In this document: positions 27,818-35,824 of the stretch, one piece after another
How the letters are laid out: each line of letters starts with the position of its first letter
Numbering within the stretch: position 1 is the first letter of the stretch
From: Streptococcus sanguinis
Lineage (GTDB): Bacteria; Bacillota; Bacilli; Lactobacillales; Streptococcaceae
Assembly (NCBI RefSeq): GCF_026781265.1
Contig: NZ_JAKUVC010000001.1
Span: 98,605 to 162,604 of the forward strand
Length of the DNA stretch: 64,000 bases
Reading direction: 5' to 3'
Translations under genes and position numbers: made by a program
The notes under the pieces: model-generated
What the model was told of the DNA's origin: nothing
The model's database searches: none
What the model saw: only the letters and a program-made list of their open reading frames with translations

Positions 27818-28851
27818 TACAAATGAACCTCCATATTCTGATAAATGGGCAAGAGCATTGCCGCATAAAGTAAAACAATCACTAAGGCAATAAAAATAAA
27901 TACTAGGGGCTGAATGAAATTCATGGCCCGGTTGATACGTAGGAAAAATTCCTCCCAAGTCTTTTCAGCATAGACTTCCAGTTCACTCCCCAGCTTGGAC
28001 TTGACCTCACCATACTCAATCATCAAAGACAATTCTTTCTTAAAGAATGGATAGCTTGCCACCTTGTCCGCATAGCCCTGACCACCCTGCAAAGCAGCAG
28101 CCATATCTTCTCCGATTTCCTGAAAGAGCTGGGAAGGCTGCTCTTGCATAATCGCAAAAATCTGACTCAATTCCAGACCCTGACCAATCATATTGCCCCA
28201 TTCACGAGCATAATAAGCAGTCAAGTAGGCCTGGACCAAACGTCCAATAAAAGGCAGAGCTGCTAGTTTACTGAAAAAACGAATCTTTGATGACTTTCGA
28301 TAGTAAAAGAGAGCCACTGAAACCAAGACAGCTAAAGCAAGGCTGCTCCACAAAAAGATCTGAGGCAGGTGATTAATCAGCCGAGTAGCTAGATTCTGGC
28401 TGTCCAATTGAGGCAGAAGATAATTGCGCAAGCCCAGCATTATAAGAACCAAAAAACCCAGCAGCATGAGAGGATAGGTCCCCACCTCTATCAATTTTTT
28501 CTTAACCTTGGATAGATTTTCCAGATAGGCCTCAATTTTGCCCAGACTTAGCGTCAGATTGCCATGCAGCTCAGATAAGGAAAGCTGGGTTACAACGCTG
28601 TTGGAAAATCCCAGTCGACTGACAATCTCTGAAAAGGACTGACCAGCTGACAAGCCTGCCCGCACTTCTGCCACATAAGCCTCCTCCAGCAAGGCACTTC
28701 GTCTCAGAAAGTCTACAATCTCTGCTAAGTGAAAACCGCTGCTAAAGAGATTATGAAAGAGCTCAATAATCTTTTTCTGCTTAGGCGTAGACAATTTTTT
28801 CTGTCTGCCTTTGCTCAGCACTGATATGTCCTTCTGCAAAAAGCTGATCAA
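27817..28851 (-). CDS. comYB: Competence pilus membrane platform ComYB/ComGB
   Basis: About 344 residues from a proposed TTG at 28851 (LISFLQKDISVLSKGRQKK), which matches where homologues begin. The frame stays open upstream to 28926 but that part lies inside comYA. GspF-family features: FHNLFSSGFHLAEIVDFL, SELHGNLTLSLGKIEAYL, three main membrane segments, GLELSQIFAIMQE, and the C-terminal MNFIQPLVFIFIALVIVLLY. It is the inner-membrane platform working with the ComYA ATPase. Overlaps comYA by about 70 nt. The start codon is uncertain. Confidence 0.9.
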   Translation of the reverse strand: MISFLQKDISVLSKGRQKKLSTPKQKKIIELFHNLFSSGFHLAEIVDFLRRSALLEEAYVAEVRAGLSAGQSFSEIVSRLGFSNSVVTQLSLSELHGNLTLSLGKIEAYLENLSKVKKKLIEVGTYPLMLLGFLVLIMLGLRNYLLPQLDSQNLATRLINHLPQIFLWSSLALAVLVSVALFYYRKSSKIRFFSKLAALPFIGRLVQAYLTAYYAREWGNMIGQGLELSQIFAIMQEQPSQLFQEIGEDMAAALQGGQGYADKVASYPFFKKELSLMIEYGEVKSKLGSELEVYAEKTWEEFFLRINRAMNFIQPLVFIFIALVIVLLYAAMLLPIYQNMEVHL

Positions 28852-29722
28852 TCTGCTGATTCCAGACTGCGGCTTCGTGCTCTTGATAGTTTTGACTGAC
28901 AAAATCAACGACACCTCCTCCCCCAATTAAACGCTGGTAACAAACACCTTGAAGCACCATTCTTAGCTCGTCCTCACTAACGCCTAATTCCAAAAGTCGC
29001 TCATAGACACCGCGAACACTCTTGGCATGAATCGTTGAAAAGACCGTAGCTCCGGTCAAACTTGCCCGAACCACTGCTCTAGCTGTCTCTCGATCACGGA
29101 TTTCCCCGATAATCAAGAGATCTGGACGATGTCGCAGGGACAGCTTAATCAGCCTGTCATAAGTCATGCCAATGGTTTCGTTCAGCTGCAGCTGCAGAAT
29201 AGCCTCTTGCTTAATTTCAACCGGATCTTCAATCGACATAACCTGCTGACCAGAAAATTTGAGCTGAGCCAAATGGTACATCAAGGTCGTCTTGCCACTG
29301 CCGACTGGTCCTGAAAATAGATAGAGACCGCGAGACTGAATTTTCTTGCGCAGCTCTGGCAATTGCTCGAACCAAAAGCGCAGCTCCCTGTCTTCATCAT
29401 GCAGGAGTCGGATGACTAGGCTTTCAAAGCCACGGTAATCCCCAACTGTCGACAGACGGATTGAAACCTTGGCTTCCTCGCAGTCATAATCGCAAGACCC
29501 AAGCTGACTGCGGCGCTTCTCTCCAACATTCATACCTGCGACAAACTTAAAGTGGCTGATAACCGCTGACAGAAGCTCAAAATCATAAGTCTTTATAAAG
29601 CGACGTTCATCACCAATCCTCATATAAAGCTCATAGCAAGTAGTCTTAGGAATGAGGTAAATATCCTGAGCCCCTTCTTGCCGAGCCTGCCTAATCATTT
29701 CTTTTGCAATTTCTTGAACCAT
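28781..29722 (-). CDS. comYA: Competence pilus assembly ATPase ComYA/ComGA
   Basis: 313 residues. GspE/PilB-type motor: Walker A GLYLFSGPVGSGKTTLMYHL, Asp box VMSIEDPVEIKQEA, Walker B-like RPDLLIIGEIRDRETARAVV, His box TGATVFSTIHAKSV. It powers assembly of the transformation pilus from the cytoplasmic face. First gene of the comY operon; AGGTGAGGAGGATGT precedes the ATG and a cin-box lies 19 bp upstream, putting the operon under ComX. Confidence 0.97.
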   Translation of the reverse strand: MVQEIAKEMIRQARQEGAQDIYLIPKTTCYELYMRIGDERRFIKTYDFELLSAVISHFKFVAGMNVGEKRRSQLGSCDYDCEEAKVSIRLSTVGDYRGFESLVIRLLHDEDRELRFWFEQLPELRKKIQSRGLYLFSGPVGSGKTTLMYHLAQLKFSGQQVMSIEDPVEIKQEAILQLQLNETIGMTYDRLIKLSLRHRPDLLIIGEIRDRETARAVVRASLTGATVFSTIHAKSVRGVYERLLELGVSEDELRMVLQGVCYQRLIGGGGVVDFVSQNYQEHEAAVWNQQIDQLFAEGHISAEQRQTEKIVYA

Positions 29723-29740
29723 ACATCCTCCTCACCTTAC

Positions 29741-29748
29741 TATTCGCA
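29741..29748 (-). promoter_or_regulatory. Cin-box (ComX promoter) of the comY operon
   Basis: Minus-strand TGCGAATA preceded by TTTTTT, 19 bp before the comYA start: the streptococcal late-competence promoter element. Confidence 0.9.
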
Positions 29749-29763
29749 AAAAATCCAGAAAAA

Positions 29764-29815
29764 GAAAAAACAGCGGAAGAAACTTAACTTCTAGTAAGTT
29801 AGGTCTCTTCTGCTG
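29764..29815 (-). terminator. Terminator after the DUF1033 gene
   Basis: Long minus-strand hairpin, CAGCAGAAGA through to TCTTCCGCTG with an inner TAACTT/AAGTTA stem and ACTAG loop, followed by TTTTTTC. It insulates the comY cin-box from upstream transcription. Confidence 0.88.
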
Positions 29816-29851
29816 CTCTATTATCAGATTTGCAAAATATATTCTGTCGAT

Positions 29852-30232
29852 TTAAAGAGGCTTAGCGGTTTTTAATTTGACTGAGCAAGCTCGGTGCTTT
29901 TCAAGGCCGTTCTGCTTAGTATAGCCTGGCCGGTACTTGCTCTTAGGAATCTTGCACTCATTCTCCAGCAAAAACAGCGAGTGATACTGCTGAACATTTT
30001 CATCACATTCCTCGCACCAGCGCTGATCCTCCGGATCCCAAAAAATTGTCATTAAATCACTACGGCTCTTATACAAAGGTGACTGCTCTTCCATCTGCAG
30101 CCAGCGGTTTTTATAATATTTAAGGGCTTCATAATAATCATCGAAGTGCTTCTTTGCAATGACATCTTCTTCCCAGCCATCCAGGAACCACCATGGTTCA
30201 TAGTCCCCGTACATCTCAATTACACAATACAT
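29852..30232 (-). CDS. DUF1033 family protein
   Basis: 126 residues from the ATG at 30232 (GAGAGGACGAGT upstream). Typical DUF1033 opening MYCVIEMYGDYEPWWFLDGW, rich in aromatic and acidic residues, continuing HFDDYYEALKYYKNRWLQM and a Cys-containing WCEECDENVQQYHSLFLLE. Cytoplasmic, no signal or membrane segment. The family is conserved next to comY genes in lactic streptococci but its function is unknown. A TTGTTC-17-TAATAT promoter lies upstream; transcribed alone. Confidence 0.88.
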   Translation of the reverse strand: MYCVIEMYGDYEPWWFLDGWEEDVIAKKHFDDYYEALKYYKNRWLQMEEQSPLYKSRSDLMTIFWDPEDQRWCEECDENVQQYHSLFLLENECKIPKSKYRPGYTKQNGLEKHRACSVKLKTAKPL

Positions 30233-30254
30233 ACTCGTCCTCTCTTTGTACCGT

Positions 30255-30283
30255 ATATTATATATAAATTCTTTGGCGAACAA
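30255..30283 (-). promoter_or_regulatory. Promoter of the DUF1033 gene
   Basis: Minus-strand TTGTTC (30278-30283), 17-bp spacer, TAATAT (30255-30260), about 22 bp before the start codon. Confidence 0.6.
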
Positions 30284-30465
30284 AACTATTTTGCTCAGAA
30301 TCAGAAAAGAAGAACTGCATTAGAACGGAGACAAGCACATCACTCTTCATAATATGAAGATTAATCTCACGGGTAGTAATCTTAATAACCTTAGGAACAA
30401 ATGTTGTGTTCTTATAAATGCTTTCTATTTTAACGGCCTGCGAAATAAATCTTAATTTTTTTATT

Positions 30466-30500
30466 CAAAAAAGGTGAGACATATTTCATTTTGTCCCACC
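30466..30500 (-). terminator. Terminator of the exopolysaccharide operon
   Basis: Minus-strand stem GGTGGGAC / GTCTCACC (one G-U pair), 12-nt loop, then TTTTTT. It lies 50 nt after the GH8 stop. Confidence 0.88.
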
Positions 30501-30550
30501 CTATTGTCTGCATAATCTTAAGCAAAATTTTTATTCTACTTGTTTATACA

Positions 30551-31657
30551 TTATAAAGTTTCTAAAGCAACCATCGTTGTCACAGCTGCGTCATAGTAAT
30601 TATCTGACGGCAAACCTTGCATGAAGAGATATTTATTTTGCTGCACCAATTTGCGGAATTCTATATTGTTGTTAGCCGCATAGAATACTGGAGCGGTAAA
30701 GCTGCCAGCCTGATTACTATTGAGAGCTTTCCCTTTCAGAGTGTAGCCCGCATAGATCTTTTCTTGACTGAGGAAGAAGTTCAACATCTTCTTCAGCATT
30801 TTTTGGCTTTTTTCATCCTTGCTTTGAGCCAGGTTGTAAGGAAGTCGGCAAGCATTATAAGAATAATAGCCATCATTTGCAGACTCTACCGTATTAGGCT
30901 CAGCAGCCCGAACTTTGTCACCCTCAACCCAGATAAAGTCTGGTATCAAAGCAGTCTTATTATCAGCGCTGATTGCTTCAAGTTTGCTAAGCATCTTATC
31001 TCGGATTGTCAGCCACTGCTTATCCTTTGTCAACTCATAGAAAGCTTGGAACTGCTGCGGCAATGTATCAGAAGTCCGCATGAGATTATAAAATTTCGAT
31101 TCTGCATTTGCCCAGTTCCCAACCGTCAAAACGCCGTTGCTTTCATTATAGTTATATGCCAAGACATCTTTCAGAATAGCCTGAGCCTGATCTTGGTATT
31201 CTTTCTCCTTGTCCGGCCACTGTTTAGCTGCCTGAATCAAAGCATAGGCAATGTAAAGATCGCCGTCTGTAGCGTTATTTTCGTCTTCATGATTGCTCTT
31301 ACCATCCTTAATCGTCTGCTTCCAAGACATGAGCTGGGTATCTTTCAGACGATGAGCTAGATAATATTGATAGAGCTTTTCAAAATCAGCTGAACTTGCC
31401 TGGCCCTGCTTAGCTGCATCCACAGCAATCACCATGCCATAACCTTGTGCCTCAGACAACACAACATCTTCAGTCTTACTGTTTGTCGTCCTGATATAAG
31501 ACAATTTGTCCTTGGTTACGACATATTCTTTAGACCATTGGCTGTATATCTTCTTTTTGATATTAGGAGTACTGCCCATGCGGGTGTACAAGAGGATACC
31601 AGCCAAGACAGCCAGAATTGTCACAAACCAAATAAATCTTAATCTTGTTCTTTTCAC
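30551..31657 (-). CDS. Membrane-anchored glycoside hydrolase family 8
   Basis: 368 residues. An N-terminal membrane anchor (about residues 8-24, FIWFVTILAVLAGILLY) precedes a GH8 catalytic domain: E69 in VVLSEAQGYGMVIAV is the expected acid, and D131 in NNATDGDLYIAYALIQAAKQ the conserved Asp after it, then ANDGYYSYNACRLPYNLA. GH8 enzymes cut beta-1,4 glycans and accompany bacterial cellulose and Listeria Pss synthases (BcsZ, PssZ), where they trim or release polymer. It is last in an operon with a processive GT2 and a UDP-GlcNAc 2-epimerase, so its substrate is probably the operon's own exopolysaccharide. Nine nt after the GT2 stop. Confidence 0.9.
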   Translation of the reverse strand: MKRTRLRFIWFVTILAVLAGILLYTRMGSTPNIKKKIYSQWSKEYVVTKDKLSYIRTTNSKTEDVVLSEAQGYGMVIAVDAAKQGQASSADFEKLYQYYLAHRLKDTQLMSWKQTIKDGKSNHEDENNATDGDLYIAYALIQAAKQWPDKEKEYQDQAQAILKDVLAYNYNESNGVLTVGNWANAESKFYNLMRTSDTLPQQFQAFYELTKDKQWLTIRDKMLSKLEAISADNKTALIPDFIWVEGDKVRAAEPNTVESANDGYYSYNACRLPYNLAQSKDEKSQKMLKKMLNFFLSQEKIYAGYTLKGKALNSNQAGSFTAPVFYAANNNIEFRKLVQQNKYLFMQGLPSDNYYDAAVTTMVALETL

Positions 31658-31665
31658 ACTTTCTC

Positions 31666-32976
31666 CTAACCTGCAAATCGTTTTGTTTTAACCCACTTGG
31701 TTTCTTTCCGCTTCAAAATCTTGTCCAAGATAACAGATCCTACTGCATCTAAAGAAACAACGATAAAGAGCTGAGAGTAAGTCAAATAGGACACAAGGGC
31801 CAGCCAAATCTGTTTGGTGGTCGCCTGTCCAAACTGAGAAGCTAGGGCGATATTGATCTGCAAAAGATAAAGCAAAATCATCAGAAGCCAGTTAAAGAGC
31901 ATCAGCTGGACGATATAGATATTCTGAGCATCAAAAGCGAAAGGAATCCGCACATCCGGTATAAAGAGCTGAGTAATCATCGCCGCTACATTGGCAAAGA
32001 AAACCAAGTCAGATAAGACAATCGCCAAATTAAACCAGAAGAAGATACAAGAATAATTGAAGACTTCCAGTTTCACGCGCCAATTACCGCCGCTAAAAAG
32101 ATGCTTGAAGTTGTCAATAACCACCTCGTAATTTCCCTTAGCCCAACGCTTACGCTGCAAGTAATAGGACTTGAGGGTCTCAGGTTCTTGCTGGAAAGCC
32201 TCTGAGTTATAAGCCAAGGCAATCAGCTTGCCGCTCTGCATAATCTTAAAGGAAATTTCCGTGTCCTCTGTCAAGGCACCGTTTTTCCAACCACCGATAC
32301 TCTTAACAAACTCAGTGTTAATCAAGAAGTTTGTACCTGGAATCCGTCCAATCTTGAAGAGATGCCACATACCTACGTGGTAAACACGCTGAGTTACAAC
32401 GATTTCTTGGTTGATACAGCGAGTCAGGAAGTTCTGGTTGGCATTACGGGTCTTATTACGTCCAAAGGAAGCAACGTGGCGTTCTGGATCTTCCAAAACT
32501 TTCTTGACTAGGAAGTAGAGGGCATTCTTTTCTGGCATGGCATCCGCATCATAGACACAGATATATTCACCCTTAGCTATCTTCAGGGCATCATTCAGCA
32601 CCCCTGCCTTACCTCCCGTACCAGTACGGTCTGTAATTGTAACATTGCGTCCAGCATACTCAGGCATAGCCTGTACTTTCAGCATTTCCTGATAGGTATC
32701 GTCCGAGCAGTTATCCGCAAAGAGCAGAACTTCCACTCGATCATGAGGATAGTCCAAATCCAGAATGGCCTTAGTTGTCTGAGCGATAACCACATCTTCA
32801 TTGTGGGCAGGGACAACGACTGTAACCATAGGATAATGCTCCAATGGGCTGGTATCCACGTTGAAGTCACTGCGTTTCATCCAGAAATGTACGGAAGAGC
32901 ATAGAATAACCAAGGCCCAAGCCAGAGACATCCAGATGGAGAACAGAGTGACAATCATAATAAGTTGACTAATCAT
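31666..32976 (-). CDS. Processive family 2 glycosyltransferase
   Basis: 436 residues. One N-terminal membrane helix, a cytoplasmic GT-A domain with VTVVVPAHNED, the YDADAMP metal/nucleotide motif (143-145), ALTEDTE (TED, 236-238), and QRKRW (274-278), then three or more C-terminal membrane helices. The D,D,TED,QxxRW set is that of cellulose, hyaluronan and poly-GlcNAc synthases, which polymerise and extrude beta-linked chains. No PilZ domain is present. The first gene of the operon makes UDP-ManNAc, so the chain may contain ManNAc, as in Listeria Pss (inference). Overlaps the 47-residue gene by 8 nt. Confidence 0.93.
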   Translation of the reverse strand: MISQLIMIVTLFSIWMSLAWALVILCSSVHFWMKRSDFNVDTSPLEHYPMVTVVVPAHNEDVVIAQTTKAILDLDYPHDRVEVLLFADNCSDDTYQEMLKVQAMPEYAGRNVTITDRTGTGGKAGVLNDALKIAKGEYICVYDADAMPEKNALYFLVKKVLEDPERHVASFGRNKTRNANQNFLTRCINQEIVVTQRVYHVGMWHLFKIGRIPGTNFLINTEFVKSIGGWKNGALTEDTEISFKIMQSGKLIALAYNSEAFQQEPETLKSYYLQRKRWAKGNYEVVIDNFKHLFSGGNWRVKLEVFNYSCIFFWFNLAIVLSDLVFFANVAAMITQLFIPDVRIPFAFDAQNIYIVQLMLFNWLLMILLYLLQINIALASQFGQATTKQIWLALVSYLTYSQLFIVVSLDAVGSVILDKILKRKETKWVKTKRFAG

Positions 32977-33112
32977 GACGAGTCACCGCCCTAAAATTTT
33001 TATTGACCCGATTGTAAATAACCAGATAATAAATAAAGAGGACCAAAAAGCTAATAGCAAAAAAGATACTTAGCACCATAGAGATGATAAAAAATACTTC
33101 TGTTAAAGACAT
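32969..33112 (-). CDS. 47-residue single-helix membrane protein in the EPS operon
   Basis: ATG at 33112, stop TAG at 32969-32971. The product begins MSLTEVFFIISMVLSIFFAI, is one long membrane helix (about 6-33) and ends in a basic tail (NRVNKNFRAVTRHD). TAGGAGGTAAACAC is a good ribosome site. It starts 11 nt after the GGDEF-like gene and overlaps the GT2 start by 8 nt, so it is embedded in the operon. The position and size suggest a small accessory subunit of the synthase; no homologue is known to me. Confidence 0.82.
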   Translation of the reverse strand: MSLTEVFFIISMVLSIFFAISFLVLFIYYLVIYNRVNKNFRAVTRHD

Positions 33113-33123
33113 GTGTTTACCTC

Positions 33124-33912
33124 CTAGTATTCTACGATAATGTCGGTTTCAAGCTGACGCTCCAGATTGCTCAAAGCGTCATCAAAATTATGGAATTTGT
33201 CAATGTTTTGAGCGTTCAATTTTAAACTGCCGGACTGAAACTGAATTTTTTGGTCAGTTTTCTTATTCTCAAAGTGCATCATCGTTAAATCGTCACGCAC
33301 TTTCTCTTGGAAATATTCCTTGACTTCCTGATCCAGATCTTCTACCAGAACGAGAAAGTTACCATTGGATACATAGTAAACTGTTTCTACATTCTGAAAG
33401 TCCCAGTTAAGCAGTCGTAAAATTCTCTTGAGCATCCGCTTGTACTCCCGAGAGTGAATTTGATAAAAATGATGATTGTGTGCCCAATGGACCAGCAAAG
33501 CCTGAAAGGCTGGAGCTTGTTTCTGATTTACTTTCTGAACCATTTCTTCATAAGCCTCAGCAGCATCTTCACTGTCATCCTGCACTAATCCCAAGCGCTG
33601 ATGGAGATAGAAATTCACTCGGCTGGTCAGCCAAGCGCTGACAGGGAAGACGTAAAGCAAGAAGAGAACCTGATTGTCCGGTAGATAGGTTACATCAAAG
33701 AGTAAGATCAGAGTTGCGATAACCACACCCAGAATCATAGCCCATGTCACCAAGAGATCAGATAGGACAAAGACACTAAAAATACCTAATAAAATCAGCG
33801 CGATTCCGATATAAAATATGTTAGCTGCAAAATTCCAACTGTAGAAAAGAATTAGTCCAATTGCCAGTACAAAGACGGCTAATGATTTTTCTAGTCCTTT
33901 TTTCCTAAACAT
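33124..33912 (-). CDS. Four-helix membrane protein with degenerate GGDEF-like domain
   Basis: 262 residues. Four membrane helices (about residues 9-28, 33-50, 53-73 and 80-96) lead into a cytoplasmic domain. From ~145 on this has the pattern of a GGDEF fold: HSREYKRMLKRILRLLNWDF, then VETVYYVSNGNFLVLVEDL, where SNGNF (182-186) stands in place of GGDEF, then YFQEKVRDDLTMMHF. The catalytic signature is absent, so cyclase activity is unlikely; a nucleotide-binding or structural control role is possible, as for PssE in Listeria. The fold assignment is my pattern reading and needs a profile search. It overlaps the epimerase gene by 8 nt. Confidence 0.7.
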   Translation of the reverse strand: MFRKKGLEKSLAVFVLAIGLILFYSWNFAANIFYIGIALILLGIFSVFVLSDLLVTWAMILGVVIATLILLFDVTYLPDNQVLFLLYVFPVSAWLTSRVNFYLHQRLGLVQDDSEDAAEAYEEMVQKVNQKQAPAFQALLVHWAHNHHFYQIHSREYKRMLKRILRLLNWDFQNVETVYYVSNGNFLVLVEDLDQEVKEYFQEKVRDDLTMMHFENKKTDQKIQFQSGSLKLNAQNIDKFHNFDDALSNLERQLETDIIVEY

Positions 33913-35062
33913 TCTTTACTCCTGTCTTAAATTCTTCCGGCCTAGCCGTCTGCTTAAAATAGTGGGCTATTGCTTGAGCAATCCGCTCAGAAGCCTTGCC
34001 ATCACCATACGGATTGCTGGCTTGGGCCATTTCCTGATAGAGTGACTCATCTGTCAGCAGGGCTTCCATTGCCTCTGCTACTGCTTGAGTTTCTGTACCG
34101 ACCAGCTTCAAGGTGCCGGCTTCAACTCCTTCTGGTCTCTCTGTTGTATCACGAAGTACCAGTACAGGCTTACCTAAGGAAGGTGCTTCCTCTTGTACTC
34201 CGCCTGAGTCTGACATGATGAAATAGCTTTTAGCTGCGATATTATGGAAATCCAACACATCTAAAGGCTCAATCAGATGAATCTTCTCATTGTCACTCAG
34301 AATTTCTCTGGCCGCCTCCTGAACCGCTGGGCTCAGGTGAACGGGATAGACAATTTCTACATCATCATGGGCATCTACAATCTGCCGGAGAGTTCGAAAG
34401 ACCCTTCTCATCGGCTCACCTTGATTTTCCCGGCGATGCATGGTCACCAAAATCATCTTGCGAGCTGGATTAATACGGTCAAGCACCTCGTGATGATAAT
34501 CAGACTGGACGGTCAGCTTGAGAGCGTCGATAGCTGTATTTCCTGTCACAAAAACCGTTTCTGCTGGATGGTTTTCCTTGAGCAAGTTAGCCTTGCTCTG
34601 ATCTGTTGGCGCAAAATACAAGTCCGTTAATGAGTCAGTCATCTGACGATTCATCTCTTCTGGGAAAGGAGAGTATTTATTCCAAGTACGCAAACCAGCT
34701 TCTACGTGGCCGATACGAACTTGATTATAAAATGCTGCAAGACTAGCCGCAAAAGTCGTTGTCGTATCACCGTGCACCAGCATAATATCTGGCTTGTTTT
34801 CCTTTAAGATATCATCCAGCTTATGCAGGATCTTGACAGTAATATCTGTCAGGGTTTGATTCTTCCCCATAATATCCAAATCATAATCAGGCTTAATCTT
34901 AAAAGTCTCAAGTACCTGATCCAGCATCTGACGATGCTGAGCAGTCACAACTGTTGTTGTCTCAAACAAGTCTGCCTGCTTCTTCAGTTCAATAACCAGT
35001 GGAGCCATCTTAATTGCTTCTGGACGAGTTCCAAAAACAACCATTACCTTAATTTTCTTCAT
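33905..35062 (-). CDS. mnaA: UDP-N-acetylglucosamine 2-epimerase, non-hydrolysing
   Basis: 385 residues. Landmarks: VMVVFGTRPEAIKMAPLVIEL, TAQHRQMLDQVLETF, LVHGDTTTTFAASLAAFY, GHVEAGLRTWNKYSPFPEEMNR, FVTGNTAIDAL, ILVTMHRRENQGEP, SDSGGVQEEAPSLGKPVLVLRDTTERPE, with the catalytic Asp, Glu, Glu and His of the WecB/MnaA family. It converts UDP-GlcNAc to UDP-ManNAc in the cytoplasm. It is first in an operon with a GT2 synthase and GH8, suggesting a ManNAc-containing polymer; it might also serve other wall polymers. Good promoter upstream. Confidence 0.96.
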   Translation of the reverse strand: MKKIKVMVVFGTRPEAIKMAPLVIELKKQADLFETTTVVTAQHRQMLDQVLETFKIKPDYDLDIMGKNQTLTDITVKILHKLDDILKENKPDIMLVHGDTTTTFAASLAAFYNQVRIGHVEAGLRTWNKYSPFPEEMNRQMTDSLTDLYFAPTDQSKANLLKENHPAETVFVTGNTAIDALKLTVQSDYHHEVLDRINPARKMILVTMHRRENQGEPMRRVFRTLRQIVDAHDDVEIVYPVHLSPAVQEAAREILSDNEKIHLIEPLDVLDFHNIAAKSYFIMSDSGGVQEEAPSLGKPVLVLRDTTERPEGVEAGTLKLVGTETQAVAEAMEALLTDESLYQEMAQASNPYGDGKASERIAQAIAHYFKQTARPEEFKTGVKNV

Positions 35063-35135
35063 TTTTCCTCACCAAAAATCAACATTGTTATATTAACTTT
35101 TTACTAAAAAATGTTTGTTTTAAGTAACCTTAGTT

Positions 35136-35164
35136 ATTTTACCATCAAGCGTTTCAATAATCAA
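35136..35164 (-). promoter_or_regulatory. Promoter of the mnaA-GH8 operon
   Basis: Minus-strand TTGATT (35159-35164), 17-bp spacer, TAAAAT (35136-35141), about 75 bp before the mnaA start. Ribosome site GGTGAGG. Confidence 0.7.
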
Positions 35165-35788
35165 AGCATGAACTATTATTTTATACTTTCTTAATAGTAA
35201 TTTACATGTTGGTAACTTATTTAAGATTATTTTAATTTTCTTAACTTAATTGTAACTTAAAATTACTGAAATTTTCTGGTTTTATCAAAAAAATAAATAA
35301 AAAGGAAAGAACTTATAGGCTTAAAGCCCTGATTTATGCAGAATTTTGTGTTTTTTACCTATATTTTTTTATCTTTATTCATTGTAATAAAATATTATTC
35401 TATTTGTAATCTAATTGTTTTCTATTCTTTATATTTCAAAAGCCTCCCTTCATGAATGAGCTAGCTAGATAAACGCCAGCTACTGTTCTCCACAATCTTC
35501 GACCACCACCATTAAAACCAACCTCCTCTTTTTTAAAATTTCAAACCTGCCCCTCCTACTATTTTAGGATTTTTAAAATAGTATAACCTAGCGCTATCAT
35601 ACTACAAAAAACCAGCTACCTCCCTGATTAAAAATGAATATGTCGTCTCGCATCATAGAAAAACTGAAATAGAAAATCTCGAGTGTTTCTTCTATAGTTG
35701 TTTATTCATAAAGGAGAACTTAAAAACAACTTTCTAAGTATATTATAGGATAATATTTAGTGGCGGGCAAGAAATTATCGGCTGCAAC

Positions 35789-35816
35789 AAAAAATCCCTC
35801 CCGAAAATCGGGAGGG
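35789..35816 (-). terminator. Terminator of the rpoBC operon
   Basis: Minus-strand GC-rich stem CCCTCCCG / CGGGAGGG with a 5-nt loop, then ATTTTTT; 9 nt after the rpoC stop. Confidence 0.95.
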
Positions 35817-35824
35817 AAAGTTCT

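Larger units (their letters stand above)
35063..35824. other. 760-bp AT-rich intergenic region between rpoC and the EPS operon
   Basis: Holds the EPS-operon promoter (35136-35164) and the rpoC terminator (35789-35816). Between about 35440 and 35640 the minus strand is less AT-rich and carries three purine-rich ribosome-site-like tracts (GGGAGG, AGGAGGGG, AGAGGAGG), each followed only by very short frames. One start-less frame (35436-35541) reads GFNGGGRRLWRTVAGVYLAS, which looks like the glycine-rich mature part of a class II bacteriocin, but no leader or start codon is present. No gene is called. Confidence 0.5.

Noticed and set aside
29852..30232. DUF1033 gene as a member of the competence regulon
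   Set aside because: It has its own sigma-A-type promoter and a strong terminator before the comY cin-box; only adjacency suggests a link.
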